NCBI GenBank assembly: GCA_934140155.1
Contig: CAKPBC010000001.1
Span: 372,001 to 436,000 of the forward strand
Source of the DNA: an uncultured Bacilli bacterium
Lineage (GTDB): Bacteria; Bacillota_I; Bacilli_A; RFN20; CAG-826
Reading direction: 5' to 3'
DNA length: 64,000 nucleotides
In this document: one piece after another, positions 27,022 to 36,228 of the stretch
Numbering within the stretch: position 1 is the stretch's first letter
How the letters are laid out: the number at the start of each line of letters is the position of its first letter
Notes under the pieces: model-generated
Seen by the model: only the letters and a program-made list of their open reading frames with translations
Told to the model about the DNA's origin: nothing
The model's database searches: none
Program-made: the position numbers and the translations under genes

Positions 27022-27571
27022 TTATTAAGCCATCACCAATATCTAAGTATGTAACAGAAAAATCTTTGACATTTTCAAAGTATTCTTTAGTTTCTTCGGC
27101 AATATGTTGATATTTGATTTTCTTTTTTTCACTTTCTATTTGATTTGTTACTTTTAAATCAATATTATCAATGATAATTGTTCCGCCTTTATTTAATTTG
27201 TTTTTATATTTTTCATATATCTCAATAGTGTGTTTTTTAGCTCCATCAATAAACATTAGATCATAAGTGGTATTATCTTCAAAATATAAGCAATTATCAT
27301 TAATTAATCTAATTTTATCTTTGACATTAAAATCACTAATATTTTGCTTAGCAATAATAAATCTTGAATCATCATATTCATAAGTGGTTAGAAAAACATT
27401 AGGAATTTGTGCAATATGAATAGAAGTATATGCAATCGCAGTTCCTATTTCTAAAATAGATTTATAATTATTTTCTTTAATAGTGTTAACGATATATTCC
27501 ACAACTGCTTTTCTAGCAATAGGAATATAATTTTCTTTTGCGTATTTTTCTAATTCTTCAAATGTCTTCAA
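27011..27571 (-). CDS. SAM-dependent O-methyltransferase-like protein
   Basis: A 186-residue class I methyltransferase. The SAM-binding motif is ILEIGTAIAYTSIHIA, followed by the acidic TTYEYDD strand and the IIIDNID region, as in the caffeoyl-CoA/catechol O-methyltransferase family and the tRNA hydroxyuridine methyltransferase TrmR, which belongs to the same family. The best start is TTG at 27571 with AAGGTG six bases upstream; a GTG at 27580 overlaps that ribosome site. Its 3' end abuts the second 51-bp repeat. Monocistronic; the substrate is not evident. Confidence 0.7.
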   Translation of the reverse strand: MKTFEELEKYAKENYIPIARKAVVEYIVNTIKENNYKSILEIGTAIAYTSIHIAQIPNVFLTTYEYDDSRFIIAKQNISDFNVKDKIRLINDNCLYFEDNTTYDLMFIDGAKKHTIEIYEKYKNKLNKGGTIIIDNIDLKVTNQIESEKKKIKYQHIAEETKEYFENVKDFSVTYLDIGDGLIILK

Positions 27572-27679
27572 GATAATCACCTTTAATATTATAAATGATT
27601 TTTTGTATATTTGTTGTTTTATTTCAAAATTGATTATTTTATTTTATAATAAATGCGTTAATGGAGGAGTTAGTTTATT

Positions 27680-28489
27680 ATGAAAAATGTTAAAATAGGA
27701 AGAATAATTCTTATTACTGGAGAATCATCAGGATTTGGCTTAGAAATGGCTAAATTATTTCTTGAAAATAATGATATAGTATGTGGATTTTCTAATCAAC
27801 AATTTGAAATGGAAGGAATTTATCATCAATTTGGTGATGTATCAAAAGAAGAAGATTGCCAAAGGGTGGTTAAAAACATCATTGCTAAATATGGAAGAAT
27901 TGATGTCTTAATGAATAATGCTGGATTTGGTATATTTGGACCATTTGAAGAAACACCATTAGAAAAAGCTAAAAAGCAAGTTGATGTTTCTTTCTTTGGA
28001 ACATTCTTAATGGCTAAAGCAGTTATCCCATATATGAGAAAACAGGGCGGAGGAAAGATTATTAATACATCATCTATTGGAGGAGTTATACCTTTACCTT
28101 TCCAAGGATTTTATAGTGCAAGTAAAGCTGCAATGGATATGCTATTTAATTCATTGCGTCCAGAAGTATTACCATACAATATCCAAATTTGTTCTATTAA
28201 ACCTGGTGATGCAAAGACTAGTTTCATTAAAAATAGAGAACAATATCGCTTAAGTGAAAATAGTCCATATAAAGATGCTTTTGATCATTGCTTAGCAAGT
28301 GTTGCGAAAGATGAACAAGGCGGCATTGCACCAATTAAAATTGCAAAAGTAGCTTTCAATATCTCTAAAAGAAAACGCCTCCCTTATTCACGAAGCATTG
28401 GCGCTAAAGACAAGGCGCTAGCGTTTCTTTATCATATTCTTCCAAAAAGAATTAGAAACTATTTGCTTTATAAGATTTATGCTTCTTAA
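27680..28489 (+). CDS. Short-chain dehydrogenase/reductase
   Basis: A 269-residue classical SDR. The cofactor loop is TGESSGFG (13-20, slightly atypical with Glu in second place), NNAGFG is at 79-84, Ser131/132, Tyr145 and Lys149 form the catalytic set, and KPGD follows. It reduces or oxidises an unknown small substrate with NAD(P)H. GGAGGAG precedes the ATG and TATAAT lies at 27645-27650. It is single, with its own terminator. Confidence 0.8.
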   Translation: MKNVKIGRIILITGESSGFGLEMAKLFLENNDIVCGFSNQQFEMEGIYHQFGDVSKEEDCQRVVKNIIAKYGRIDVLMNNAGFGIFGPFEETPLEKAKKQVDVSFFGTFLMAKAVIPYMRKQGGGKIINTSSIGGVIPLPFQGFYSASKAAMDMLFNSLRPEVLPYNIQICSIKPGDAKTSFIKNREQYRLSENSPYKDAFDHCLASVAKDEQGGIAPIKIAKVAFNISKRKRLPYSRSIGAKDKALAFLYHILPKRIRNYLLYKIYAS

Positions 28490-28512
28490 TTTATAGACTT
28501 ATTTAATAAACA

Positions 28513-28558
28513 AACGGCAAATTTGTATTAAAATAAATACTTAATTGTCGTTTTTTTA
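28513..28558 (+). terminator. Terminator after the SDR gene
   Basis: AACGGCAA (28513-28520) pairs with TTGTCGTT (28545-28552) through one G-T pair, with GTATT/AATAC inside the loop, followed by a T-tract. Confidence 0.6.
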
Positions 28559-28581
28559 TAGTTGATGTCTATATTTTCTAC

Positions 28582-28664
28582 TTGATTTTTTATTTGATTT
28601 TGATATATTTACGTTAGGTATGGAAAGACATACAACCCCGGCATGTAGTATTGTCGGTTTTTTT
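28582..28664 (+). ncRNA. Candidate small RNA with own promoter and terminator
   Basis: TTGATT (28582-28587) and TATATT (28604-28609) are 16 bp apart. The predicted ~50-nt transcript (about 28616-28664) contains a perfect GTATG/CATAC stem with a GAAAGA loop (28618-28633). A CCGGCA/TGTCGG stem (28638-28657, one G-T pair) follows with seven T residues after it. No open frame fits. It could instead be a second terminator for the SDR gene. Confidence 0.4.
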
Positions 28665-28900
28665 ATTTTCTCTAGTACCATTTTTTGACAATATTCTTAA
28701 CTCATTTGCTTAAAAGATAACTTTTTCTAGACTAGTTATTACTAATTTTTGAATGTTTTCAATCTACAATTCATAAATCTTTTACAAAAATATTTTGTTG
28801 ATTTTCTCCACAAAGTATCGCATAACAATACTGAGCGGAGCAAATATGATAAACATTAATAGAATATTAAAATAGTTTTAATTAAACAAAAATCTAGAAA
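28665..28900. other. AT-rich spacer
   Basis: No gene, repeat or clear regulatory site could be supported between the candidate small RNA and the stop of the DUF4143 ATPase gene. Confidence 0.4.
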
Positions 28901-30154
28901 TTATAATCCAATAATATCAATTGGGCAATAATATACCTTATCATTGATTGGAAATACTTTATTAGAAGAATCAATAACTAAACCAGTATTTATAGTTTTA
29001 TTGTATTTCTCTAAAACTTTGAAATTTTTATTGCTACTTACAGGATTTATTCCTTTCTTTATTTCAATAGGATATATTGAGTCATAATCTTCTATTATTA
29101 AGTCAACTTCATATTGATCTCGGTCTCGATAGTAATAAAGATTTGATGTATCTTTATAATTGTTATAATAAGATTTGATAATTTCAGAAACTACATAGGT
29201 TTCGTAAAATGCACCAGCAAATGCGCTTTTTTCTAATATTTCTGCGGATGGCATACCGCATAGATAAGCACATAAACCTGTATCCATAAAATAAAGTTTA
29301 GGTGTTTTAACAACTCTATCAGATACATTTTTTGTATATGGTTGCAATAATTTAATAATCCCTGATGTTTCTAAAATTGCAATCCAAGACTTTACAGTTC
29401 TTGCATCAATACCAATGCTTCTAGATATTTCTACACAATCTAGTTGACATCCGGTTCTTAAAGCAACATATTTCATAAAATTAACAAATATTGTTTCTTT
29501 ATCAGCAGAAATAACCTTTCTAACATCTTTTTCAATGTAAGTAGTTATATATGATTTAAAGAACATTTCTCTATTAACTTTATTAACAACGTAATCAGGC
29601 ATACCGCCTATCATTATGTCTTCAAAAATTTCTTTTCTTGATCTATATTTGTTATTAAGATTTTTTTCTTTCTCTCTTAAAACGGCAATATCAGGATTAA
29701 AAGAAGAATGAGAAGTTCTTTGTTTAATTTCATTGTATGATAAAGATGCTAAATTAAAAACGCATGTTCTACCTGCTAATGACTCGGTTATTGCTTCTTG
29801 AAGTTCAAATTGGTTTGATCCGGAAAGAATATATAATAATTTTATTTTTTCATTATTCATTAAACAATTCTTTTTCATTTTATCTATTTCAATTTTTATA
29901 TATTCCAAAAGTTTAGGCGCTTTTTGAATCTCATCAATAATTAGTGGTTTTCCATAATACTTTAAAAATCCTTTTGGATTACTAATTGCGTAACTTCTTA
30001 CTTCGATATCATCAAGTGTAATATATTCTATTTTTGGAAGTATTTTTTTAATTAGAGTTAATTTACCAACTTGTCTTGATCCATATATTGTTATTGAAGC
30101 AAATTGCTGAGATGCCTCAATTATTTTTTCTTCTATATCTCGTTTTATATACAT
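28901..30154 (-). CDS. AAA_14/DUF4143 ATPase with altered Walker A
   Basis: A 417-residue member of the common AAA_14-DUF4143 family. It has LIIDEIQKAP as Walker B, LSGSNQFEL as sensor, and a DUF4143 C-terminus with EVDLIIED and PIEIKKG, a PD-(D/E)XK-like arrangement. Walker A reads GSRQVGKL (25-32): the Ser/Thr that normally follows Lys is Leu, although Thr follows next. That could impair Mg-ATP binding. The ATG at 30154 has AAGGTG six bases upstream. It is a single gene; the family's function is unsettled. Confidence 0.75.
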   Translation of the reverse strand: MYIKRDIEEKIIEASQQFASITIYGSRQVGKLTLIKKILPKIEYITLDDIEVRSYAISNPKGFLKYYGKPLIIDEIQKAPKLLEYIKIEIDKMKKNCLMNNEKIKLLYILSGSNQFELQEAITESLAGRTCVFNLASLSYNEIKQRTSHSSFNPDIAVLREKEKNLNNKYRSRKEIFEDIMIGGMPDYVVNKVNREMFFKSYITTYIEKDVRKVISADKETIFVNFMKYVALRTGCQLDCVEISRSIGIDARTVKSWIAILETSGIIKLLQPYTKNVSDRVVKTPKLYFMDTGLCAYLCGMPSAEILEKSAFAGAFYETYVVSEIIKSYYNNYKDTSNLYYYRDRDQYEVDLIIEDYDSIYPIEIKKGINPVSSNKNFKVLEKYNKTINTGLVIDSSNKVFPINDKVYYCPIDIIGL

Positions 30155-30287
30155 GTTAATCACCTTATATATATTATAGAGCAAAAATAATAAATTATCG
30201 ACAATTTATACAATGCATTGTTGTTTTTGCCGAAATAATGTAGTGATGTTATATTGTAAGAATATAATACGTTTTCAACATTATCAA

Positions 30288-30947
30288 TTATTTGCTTTGA
30301 TTTTTTATAAAATTATTAATTTCAATTTCTAATTGCTTAAATACATTAGCAATTAAATATCCATCTGCGATAGCGTGATTTAAACGTACACTAATAGGCA
30401 TTAGTAATTTTCCATTTTCTTCACGAAATCTCCCCCAATTTACAATTGGATTAAAAAATAAATATCCATCTGGTAATTCAATATTAAAAGAATCATAGCT
30501 TAACCAAGACAAATAAGAAGCATCAAACCAGTTTGGATGATTTTCCATATCTAAGCCATAATCTCTAGTTTTCTTAGCATTTTCAATATCTCTTTTAGCA
30601 TTGTCATAGAAAGTATGATAATTTTCATCATAATTAGTATAAACAGGAGTGCATGTCTCTGTATCTTCATGAAAAATATATTGTGTTGGATTAATAACAT
30701 CATAGCATCTTAATTCATCGCTTTTCCAATCATAAACCATTTTGTAATCATCACGCGAATTAAGTGCTTTAGATAAAATATAAAGAAAATTAATATAGAA
30801 TTTTGTATTTGTGCTTTTAGAAAAATCAAAAAGACTAGTGACATCAATTCTTGCTGTCATTGACATTGAACATTTTGCGCCTTTAGTAAAATGCTCATAA
30901 ACGCCTTTTCGATAATAATTCTCTTTATTTATTACTTTATAATTCAT
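30288..30947 (-). CDS. CAT-like acetyltransferase
   Basis: A 219-residue chloramphenicol acetyltransferase-fold protein. The catalytic HxxxDG is NHAIADGY near the C-terminus, and the N-terminal region SMTARIDVTSLF matches type-A CAT proteins. True CATs and many non-resistance homologues share these features, so chloramphenicol resistance is not proven. The ATG at 30947 follows TAGGTGA. It is the last of four genes under the TetR operator, 15 bp after the GNAT gene. Confidence 0.75.
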   Translation of the reverse strand: MNYKVINKENYYRKGVYEHFTKGAKCSMSMTARIDVTSLFDFSKSTNTKFYINFLYILSKALNSRDDYKMVYDWKSDELRCYDVINPTQYIFHEDTETCTPVYTNYDENYHTFYDNAKRDIENAKKTRDYGLDMENHPNWFDASYLSWLSYDSFNIELPDGYLFFNPIVNWGRFREENGKLLMPISVRLNHAIADGYLIANVFKQLEIEINNFIKNQSK

Positions 30948-30962
30948 AACTTTCACCTACTT

Positions 30963-31586
30963 TTAAAATAATTGTCCAGGTAATTTTAATTTTTCTTTTT
31001 TAGAAAATGATTCATCAAATTTAAGTGCATCTTCTTCATTAATTAAATATGCTTCTGGAGTAAAATATTCTCCTTTAATATTTTCTAAGAAATTTGTTTT
31101 CAATTCAAGACATAAGAAAAAAGAAGAATCATCTTCGTCATTTAATCCATGATATTTGATATTATATGTCGAAGCATAAATAAATCCGGATTTTTCGTAA
31201 AAATCAATATTTCCTTCTAAAAATATTACGCCATATCCTAATTCACGTGCTTTATTTATTGAATAATCCAACAATATTTTTCCATAGCCTTTTCTTTTAT
31301 ATTCATTAGCAATACAAATTGGGCCTAGTGTTAATATTGTTACGTCTTCATTATCTTTGTTTTTTATAGAAGATTTCACAAAAGCAGCTTGACCAATAAT
31401 TTTATTATCCAATTCTATAACAAAATCAAGTTCTTTAACAAAATTAACGTTTTTTCTTAGTTCGTGAAGTAAGAAGTGTTCAATGCATCCTGGGCGATAA
31501 ACATTCCAAAAACTTTCACGAACAAGATTTTCAACATATCTATAATCTGATTCTTTTTCTAAACGAATTTTAATATTATTTTGCAT
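30963..31586 (-). CDS. GNAT-family N-acetyltransferase
   Basis: A 207-residue GNAT protein. The acetyl-CoA-binding strand and loop read LGPICIANEYKRKGYGKILL, followed by YGVIFLEG and FYEKSGFI. The ATG at 31586 has AAGGAG upstream and overlaps the end of the DUF998 gene by 11 bp. The acceptor is unknown; the operon suggests a stress or detoxification role. Confidence 0.75.
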   Translation of the reverse strand: MQNNIKIRLEKESDYRYVENLVRESFWNVYRPGCIEHFLLHELRKNVNFVKELDFVIELDNKIIGQAAFVKSSIKNKDNEDVTILTLGPICIANEYKRKGYGKILLDYSINKARELGYGVIFLEGNIDFYEKSGFIYASTYNIKYHGLNDEDDSSFFLCLELKTNFLENIKGEYFTPEAYLINEEDALKFDESFSKKEKLKLPGQLF

Positions 31587-32217
31587 AGTTTTTCTCCTTA
31601 AATCCATTAAATAAACACATTCCTAAAAATGCATTAAAAATAGTTACAGCAAATACAGAAAATCTTTCAAATACACCAAATATGGATTTAGGAGCCACAT
31701 TAGTTCCGATTGCGCCTATAAACATAAGGGTAAGCGCAATTAAAGCCACTACTGAGATGTATTTATGATCGTTATTACGGAATCCACTAATAATGATAAT
31801 AAGTAGAGAAATAATTGATAATAAAACAACTGCGACAGTAATAACATATATATGCATTATATCTTGAAATGAGTTTGGATTACCACTCGTAGAAAGTGGA
31901 AACATCGTATAGCCGATATTAGAGATATAATTCATAATACAAAATAAATATATACCAATACGCATTGGTTTTGTTAATTTATCTTTAATATAAATAACTA
32001 CTAAAGTAATAGATACTATTCCACATACTCCATATAAGGAAGATAATTGATTCCATAACATTAATGATGGCGCGTCACTAGCACTTAAGTCACTTACTGC
32101 TTGTGTTAACCAGTTATAACCCGGATAAGCAAGTGGCGCCAATATAACAGCAGCACTATAAGAAATAAGTGATATTATTCCTAATAATCCTAAATAATTA
32201 ATTAAAGTTTTTTTCAT
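31576..32217 (-). CDS. DUF998 membrane protein
   Basis: A 213-residue protein with six hydrophobic helices and the DUF998 pattern, including NWLTQAVSDLSASDAPS in the first loop. Function of the family is unknown. It starts one base after the TetR gene stop and overlaps the GNAT gene, so it is in the middle of a coupled operon. Members of DUF998 often sit beside TetR regulators. Confidence 0.75.
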   Translation of the reverse strand: MKKTLINYLGLLGIISLISYSAAVILAPLAYPGYNWLTQAVSDLSASDAPSLMLWNQLSSLYGVCGIVSITLVVIYIKDKLTKPMRIGIYLFCIMNYISNIGYTMFPLSTSGNPNSFQDIMHIYVITVAVVLLSIISLLIIIISGFRNNDHKYISVVALIALTLMFIGAIGTNVAPKSIFGVFERFSVFAVTIFNAFLGMCLFNGFKEKNYAK

Positions 32218-32218
32218 C

Positions 32219-32812
32219 TTATTTCACCTCGAATTGATTAGAAAACCAATCAATAAATTTAATTAAATTGTCACTTTTTTCTTCTTTGGCGGTATTTAAA
32301 TCCAAATTATAGTCCATAAACGCATGAACAGTCATAGCAAAAGATGTGGCAACCACATCAATACTTTCTACATTTAATTTTTTATGTACTTGTAAAGCAT
32401 AAAAAAGATTTTTTGTGGCATTAACCATGCGGTTTGTTTCTTCGATAAGAATTTTAGCCGCTAAAGGGTTAAAAGTACGTTCGGCATAAATAATTTTATA
32501 AAACTTAAGCATATTTTCTTGCGTAGTCATATTACTATAGTTATTTATTGTTAACATAAGAATTTCTTTTAAAGATTTTCCTTCAATTAATCTAGCATAA
32601 TCAATTTCACCTATTGATAAACTAGATTTAGCCTCGTTTCTTAAGTATTGATAAGTAGCTTCAATGATTTCATCTTTAGATTTGAAATGATTGTATAAAG
32701 ATGGTTTTTTTATACCTATATATTCTGCAATTTGAGACATTGATATATTGCTTAATCCTTTTTCTGACGCTAACGATAAAGTTGCTTGGATAATTTCTTC
32801 TTTTCTATTCAT
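32219..32812 (-). CDS. TetR-family regulator of the DUF998-GNAT-CAT operon
   Basis: A 197-residue TetR protein. The N-terminal helix-turn-helix reads ISMSQIAEYIGIKKPSLYNHF, and the helical C-terminal domain should bind an unknown ligand. It is the first gene of its operon and the palindrome ACTACCGAGCGGTAGT lies in its promoter, so autorepression is likely. AAGGAG precedes the ATG. Confidence 0.85.
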   Translation of the reverse strand: MNRKEEIIQATLSLASEKGLSNISMSQIAEYIGIKKPSLYNHFKSKDEIIEATYQYLRNEAKSSLSIGEIDYARLIEGKSLKEILMLTINNYSNMTTQENMLKFYKIIYAERTFNPLAAKILIEETNRMVNATKNLFYALQVHKKLNVESIDVVATSFAMTVHAFMDYNLDLNTAKEEKSDNLIKFIDWFSNQFEVK

Positions 32813-32841
32813 AAAATCACTCCTTAATAATATCGTTAGTT

Positions 32842-32870
32842 ATAATACTACCGAGCGGTAGTTTTGTCAA
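32842..32870 (-). promoter_or_regulatory. Promoter with TetR operator in the spacer
   Basis: TTGACA (32870-32865) and TATTAT (32847-32842) are 17 bp apart. ACTACCG and CGGTAGT, with a two-base centre (32847-32862), fill the spacer. This is the typical position for TetR autorepression, and the sequence resembles known TetR-family operators. Confidence 0.8.
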
Positions 32871-32959
32871 TGAAATTTATAGTGCTAATTGTTAATTAAT
32901 GCTAAGCTATTTAACGCCTTAGCTTATAAGTGTATAAAAATGACACACCGACAAAGTGT

Positions 32960-32980
32960 TTTATGCCAAAATGGCATAAA
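32960..32980. repeat. Perfect 9-bp inverted repeat
   Basis: TTTATGCCA (32960-32968) and TGGCATAAA (32972-32980) flank three A residues in the gap between the TetR promoter and the AbiEii gene. It could be an operator; no T-tract follows. Confidence 0.5.
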
Positions 32981-33094
32981 TTAGTTTGAAAGTGTGCCAA
33001 AAATATATTTTGATATCAAATAGATTCCTTTATTGATTGCATTTTATTTAATATTGTTAATAATATTGTGATAGTTTGATTATATTCGATTTTT

Positions 33095-33874
33095 CTAGCG
33101 TAAGCGTATTTTTTTTTGGTAATTACTCCATAATTGCTGTAAATTATTATCAGTTGCTATATCATTAAGAATATCTTCGTATTTTAAAAAAAGTGATTTT
33201 GTATTTCTTATCAAACAAGTTTTTTCAAATGCTAATGCTAATTTCTTAAAGTCTATTGTATTCTTATATATAGAGTAAATTATATTAACATCATAAAAAT
33301 CTCTCATTCTAGTGTTTAAGACTCCGCGAGAAAGAATTGTTTGAATTTTTTCTGAAAGCATAGTTTCTAAATTATATGAAAGCAATTGTATAGAACGTTT
33401 TTCTAATAGCAATTGATAATTATATTCAATTTCATGAGGAGTTATTACATCACCTGTTGAAATATCTATTTTTATAGCAATAATAAGATTATTTAATTTT
33501 GAATCAATGTGAATACGAATACCAGGATATTCTAAATTATCCATAATGGTTGTTACATTATTTATAAAAAATTGAATATTGTCATTTAATTTTATTTTTG
33601 CAATATCATTAATAATTATCGAAATTTGTTCTTTTGTTAAGTTTAAGTTTTGAACTGTTGTGTCAATATCCATAGTTGAACGCATTGTTATGCCGACCAT
33701 TGAGGCAACCAGTATTCCGCCTTTAATTATAAAATTTTTTCTATATTTGGAGTACGATAGTCTTTCAAGAAATCTTTCTATCATATACATACGCATTAAT
33801 ACAATTGGATCAACATTATTTTCTAGTGCTAATTTCTTTATTCTTCCTTTAATTTGTTCTGGAGTTAGGCTCAT
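33095..33874 (-). CDS. abiEii: AbiEii-type nucleotidyltransferase toxin
   Basis: A 259-residue DUF1814/AbiEii protein. The nucleotidyltransferase signature is visible as KGG (51-53), a Ser about 14 residues on, and DID (69-71). Characterised AbiEii-family toxins transfer nucleotides, in MenT proteins to tRNA acceptor ends, and block growth during phage infection. The ATG shares one base with the stop of the antitoxin gene (TAATG), so production depends on it. Confidence 0.85.
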   Translation of the reverse strand: MSLTPEQIKGRIKKLALENNVDPIVLMRMYMIERFLERLSYSKYRKNFIIKGGILVASMVGITMRSTMDIDTTVQNLNLTKEQISIIINDIAKIKLNDNIQFFINNVTTIMDNLEYPGIRIHIDSKLNNLIIAIKIDISTGDVITPHEIEYNYQLLLEKRSIQLLSYNLETMLSEKIQTILSRGVLNTRMRDFYDVNIIYSIYKNTIDFKKLALAFEKTCLIRNTKSLFLKYEDILNDIATDNNLQQLWSNYQKKIRLR

Positions 33875-34455
33875 TATAACATTGCCTCCATATAATCTCG
33901 TATTAACTTTTCTATGTCTAATTTTTTTGCATAATCCATAAGTTTATTTAAATTTTTATCTGTCCTTTTTACATATGATTTTAATGCTGTTTTTATATCT
34001 TCAATTTCATAATTGCTTCTTGACCTCATTAAATCGCAAATTGTTCTTTCTAAATCATACATTTGAATCACGTGACCAAAGTTGTTAGTTACTTCAGTCT
34101 TTCCTAAATTTAATAATTTTTTATCAATAGTAAAAACTTTATATCCAGATTTTGTTAAGGCTGATGGATTATATCCAGAATAAATAGTAATTGAGTGATT
34201 AATTGGTTCTCTATCGATTAACCCATAGTAATACAAAGCATCATCATGAGATATAATTCCTTTTGGACATCTTAAAAATAATGTGTATGCTTTATCTTCG
34301 ATTGTTCCAGGCAATATGTAAATACCAGGACCAACTTTTTCCATCTTTTTGTTCTTTATAAAATTATAAACAGCTTGTCTAGATATGTTATTACTATTTG
34401 TGATACTTTTGATATCTATTACATCCTCATTTGAAATAATATCTGCTAAACTCAT
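33874..34455 (-). CDS. abiEi: AbiEi-type antitoxin and autoregulator
   Basis: A 193-residue AbiEi protein: N-terminal winged helix (SRQAVYNFIKNKKMEKVGPG) and C-terminal antitoxin domain (HDDALYYYGL, MYDLERTICDLM). AbiEi neutralises AbiEii and represses its own promoter through inverted repeats. Such repeats are present at 34479-34506. AGGTGAT precedes the ATG. It is first in the two-gene operon. Confidence 0.85.
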   Translation of the reverse strand: MSLADIISNEDVIDIKSITNSNNISRQAVYNFIKNKKMEKVGPGIYILPGTIEDKAYTLFLRCPKGIISHDDALYYYGLIDREPINHSITIYSGYNPSALTKSGYKVFTIDKKLLNLGKTEVTNNFGHVIQMYDLERTICDLMRSRSNYEIEDIKTALKSYVKRTDKNLNKLMDYAKKLDIEKLIRDYMEAML

Positions 34456-34478
34456 ATAATGATCACCTCTTTACAATC

Positions 34479-34515
34479 TTGCTAATATTATAATGCAAAT
34501 TAGCAAAAATGTAAA
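34479..34515 (-). promoter_or_regulatory. AbiE promoter and inverted-repeat operator
   Basis: TTTACA (34515-34510) and TATAAT (34492-34487) are 17 bp apart. TTGCTAAT (34479-34486) and ATTAGCAA (34499-34506) flank the -10 with a 12-bp spacer, as expected for AbiEi autorepression. Confidence 0.75.
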
Positions 34516-34646
34516 GCTTAATAGCTTTGTATCAAACCATACATATTTTCTGTAATCTTGTATTAAAAAAATTAAACTAAAAAAACAATCTATCAAATCT
34601 ATCACTTATTTTATATAATAAAAATACATAAGGGAGAGGTAAATTT

Positions 34647-36098
34647 ATGAAGAAAATTAAAGCAATTGTTAAAGACAAAACCACTATCGAATTAGTGGAA
34701 CCAGGAGAAGTTGGAGACATTATTGATTTAAGTGATTTAGTGGAAGTTGACACAAGTTACTTAGAAACAATTATTGAAGAAGGAAAAGATAAAGTCTATC
34801 TTGCAAAACTTGAACAAGCAAAGAAATTAATTAATGCAGAAAATGATGCTAAATTAGAAAAATTAAAAGCAGAAATTGATTCATTAACAAAAAGTAATGA
34901 ACAAGCACTTAAACTAAAAGAACAAGAAGTTAATAATAAATACGCTGATCAAATCGCAGAACTAACTAAGAAAATAGAATTAATTGAAAATGAAAATAGG
35001 AACAAGCAAGATGCAATTACTAAAGAACATCAAATCGCGTTATTAAATACTAAAAATGAAAGTGAAGCAAAATATAGCAAGCTTGAAAGTGATTTTAATG
35101 CTTTTAAAGCATCACAAAATACTACAATTGAAAAAAATAAGTTAGAAGTTATTAATTCTTATCAAGCACAAATTAATGATTTAAAAAGTAAATATGATCA
35201 TGATTTAGCATTAAAAGATGCACAACTTGAGAAAAATAAAGTTGCTTTTGAATTAGAAAAAGAAAAAGCACTAGCAACAATTAGACAAAACTTTGATAAT
35301 CTTATCAAACAAAAAGATGATAAGATTTATAACTTGTTAAGAACAAAAGCGAGTTTAAATGTAAAACAAACTGGTGAAGATTTAGAAGCATGGTGCGATA
35401 ATGAAGTTACTTCTTATATGCAAAATGGCTTATTTAATTGTACTTGGACTAAAGATAATAAAGTCATTAAAGAAGAAGATGAAATTAGAGGATCAAAAGC
35501 TGATTATATATTCAAAGTATTTGCTAATAATGAACATAATGAAAATGAGTTATTAGCCACTATATGCATGGATATGAAAGACGAAAATCCAGATTCAATT
35601 AATAAGAAATCTAATGCTGATTATTATAAACAATTAGATAAGAATAGAATTAAAAAAGACTGCAAATATGCATTATTAGTTAGTAATTTAGAAATGGATA
35701 AGCCTAATGTTTTACCAATATTTAAAGTAAGAGAATATGAAGATATGTATGTAGTTAGACCAGCATATTTAATGACTTTCCTTAATATGATTACTTCTTT
35801 AACAACAAGATTTGCCAGTTTAATTAATAGCAAAGATAAAGAAGCGCTAGAATTACAAAATAAAGTTAATCTTGTTGAAGAATTTGATAACATCAAGAAT
35901 ACTTATTTAGATAAACCATTAGAATCTTTAGAAAAAAATGTGGAAGCTATTAGTAAGGATTCAGAAACTATTAAAAAAGTATGTCGTGACATTGATGAAC
36001 AATGTGACAAAATTAATAGAAATTATATTAGCCAAATTCAAGAAAAAATTAATAAATTTAGTTTGAAGTTAGATAGAAGTATAGTTAAAAAATTATAG
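34647..36098 (+). CDS. DUF2130 coiled-coil protein
   Basis: A 483-residue protein. Residues ~60-230 are a Lys/Glu/Gln-rich coiled coil. The C-terminal half is the DUF2130 domain, with KQTGEDLEAWCDNE, RGSKADYIFKV and ICMDMKDENPDS, a restriction-nuclease-like pattern. The cellular role is unknown; DUF2130 proteins are scattered in bacteria with other DNA-related genes. GGGAGAGG precedes the ATG and TATAAT lies at 34614-34619. Single gene. Confidence 0.75.
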   Translation: MKKIKAIVKDKTTIELVEPGEVGDIIDLSDLVEVDTSYLETIIEEGKDKVYLAKLEQAKKLINAENDAKLEKLKAEIDSLTKSNEQALKLKEQEVNNKYADQIAELTKKIELIENENRNKQDAITKEHQIALLNTKNESEAKYSKLESDFNAFKASQNTTIEKNKLEVINSYQAQINDLKSKYDHDLALKDAQLEKNKVAFELEKEKALATIRQNFDNLIKQKDDKIYNLLRTKASLNVKQTGEDLEAWCDNEVTSYMQNGLFNCTWTKDNKVIKEEDEIRGSKADYIFKVFANNEHNENELLATICMDMKDENPDSINKKSNADYYKQLDKNRIKKDCKYALLVSNLEMDKPNVLPIFKVREYEDMYVVRPAYLMTFLNMITSLTTRFASLINSKDKEALELQNKVNLVEEFDNIKNTYLDKPLESLEKNVEAISKDSETIKKVCRDIDEQCDKINRNYISQIQEKINKFSLKLDRSIVKKL

Positions 36099-36228
36099 GA
36101 TAAACTATATAATAAGTATAGGATAAAACATAATTTATAACAAAAAAAGTTATAGAATAATTATATAATAAATCTTGCTTTTATTATTGCTTTTGTATGC
36201 AATAAAATAAGAAAACAGAAGTAAATAT

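Noticed and set aside
28665..28900. Riboswitch or tRNA in the gap before the DUF4143 gene.
   Set aside because: No conserved aptamer motif or cloverleaf could be recognised.
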